Source: Pseudomonadota bacterium
GTDB taxonomy: Bacteria > Pseudomonadota > Alphaproteobacteria > Sphingomonadales > Sphingomonadaceae
DNA length: 21,035 nucleotides
Direction of reading: 5' to 3'
Assembly: GCA_023387085.1 (NCBI GenBank)
Contig: JAEWIL010000181.1
Coordinates: 1 to 21,035 of the forward strand
Shown here piece after piece: positions 20,935-21,035 of this stretch; the stretch's first letter is position 1, and every line of letters begins with the position of its first letter. Both the position numbers and the translations under genes were made by a program. The notes under the pieces were generated by a model. The model did no database searches, had not been told where the DNA came from, and saw nothing but the letters and a program-made list of their open reading frames with translations.

Positions 20935-21035
20935 GTTTAACAACCTTCTTGTTCATGTGTTTGCGTTGATCAGTCCTGGACGAGCCTGCTGAATCAGGCG
21001 CCGCCCTTAGTAGGTCTTGCCGCGCGGTGCAAGCC
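20935..21035 (-). other. Region upstream of tuf, cut by window edge
   Basis: This 101-bp stretch holds the tuf ribosome binding site and a small palindrome GCCTG/CAGGC at 20984-20999. A reading frame that ends in TAA at 21007-21009 (last visible codons L-A-P-R-G-K-T-Y) could be the end of the upstream gene, but eight codons are too few to tell. No promoter is assigned. Confidence 0.3.

Noticed and set aside
19030..20940. 636-codon plus-strand open frame
   Set aside because: Antisense to tuf and rpsJ and crosses the structured spacers; no domain is recognisable.
21007..21035. Possible 3' end of fusA or another gene upstream of tuf
   Set aside because: Only eight codons are visible and they do not match an end I can recognise; two other frames are equally possible.
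1..21035. CRISPR arrays, tRNA/rRNA genes, insertion sequences, prophage or defence genes
   Set aside because: I looked for regularly spaced repeats, cloverleaf-like sequences, transposase-type frames and nuclease or toxin-antitoxin genes and saw none.

Overview
This window looks like a GC-rich chromosomal segment of an alphaproteobacterium, most probably a member of the Sphingomonadales (Sphingopyxis/Sphingomonas type). The clues are the tuf-S10-spc ribosomal gene order, a ubiquinol-cytochrome c chaperone coupled to a DUF177 gene, a BamE-like lipoprotein, a large hybrid malic enzyme, and an alphaproteobacterial-style inverted REP pair. The genus is an inference from gene content and protein style; no 16S gene or other marker is present to prove it.

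Left part (1-6495): the 5' 700 codons of mutS on the minus strand run off the left edge. A 356-bp divergent gap carrying an inverted REP pair separates it from maeB (NADP-malic enzyme, plus strand). maeB converges on a BamE-like lipoprotein gene (minus strand) across a perfect 13-bp terminator hairpin. Divergent from bamE is a two-gene unit: a cytochrome bc1 assembly chaperone and a DUF177/YceD gene whose start overlaps the chaperone stop.

Right part (6492-20934): one long minus-strand array reads tuf - rpsJ - rplC - rplD - rplW - rplB - rpsS - rplV - rpsC - rplP - rpmC - rpsQ - rplN - rplX - rplE - rpsN - rpsH - rplF - rplR - rpsE - rpmD - DUF1737 gene - rplO - secY - adk - SRPBCC-family secreted protein. 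These genes make ribosomal subunit proteins, the elongation factor that feeds them, the SecY translocon channel and adenylate kinase, so the array couples ribosome production, translation, export and nucleotide balance. Spacing is mostly 0-21 bp, or an overlap, which fits one transcript. The exceptions are structured spacers: tuf-rpsJ (147 bp), rpsJ-rplC (296 bp), rplE-rpsN (49 bp), rpsQ-rplN (57 bp), DUF1737-rplO (59 bp), rplO-secY (144 bp) and secY-adk (50 bp).

No new defence, mobile or biosynthetic system is visible: there is no transposase, integrase, CRISPR array, tRNA or rRNA. The points that deserve attention are subtler: a small DUF1737 gene lodged inside the spc operon between rpmD and rplO; unannotated RNA hairpins in the spacers around rpsJ and between rplO and secY (candidate autoregulatory leaders); an Arg/Gly-rich head on S5 and an acidic tail on L3; replacement of the usual rpmJ/rpsM-rpsK-rpoA-rplQ continuation after adk by a secreted SRPBCC protein; and the absence of an obvious strong terminator where this array collides, with a 4-bp overlap, with the DUF177 gene.
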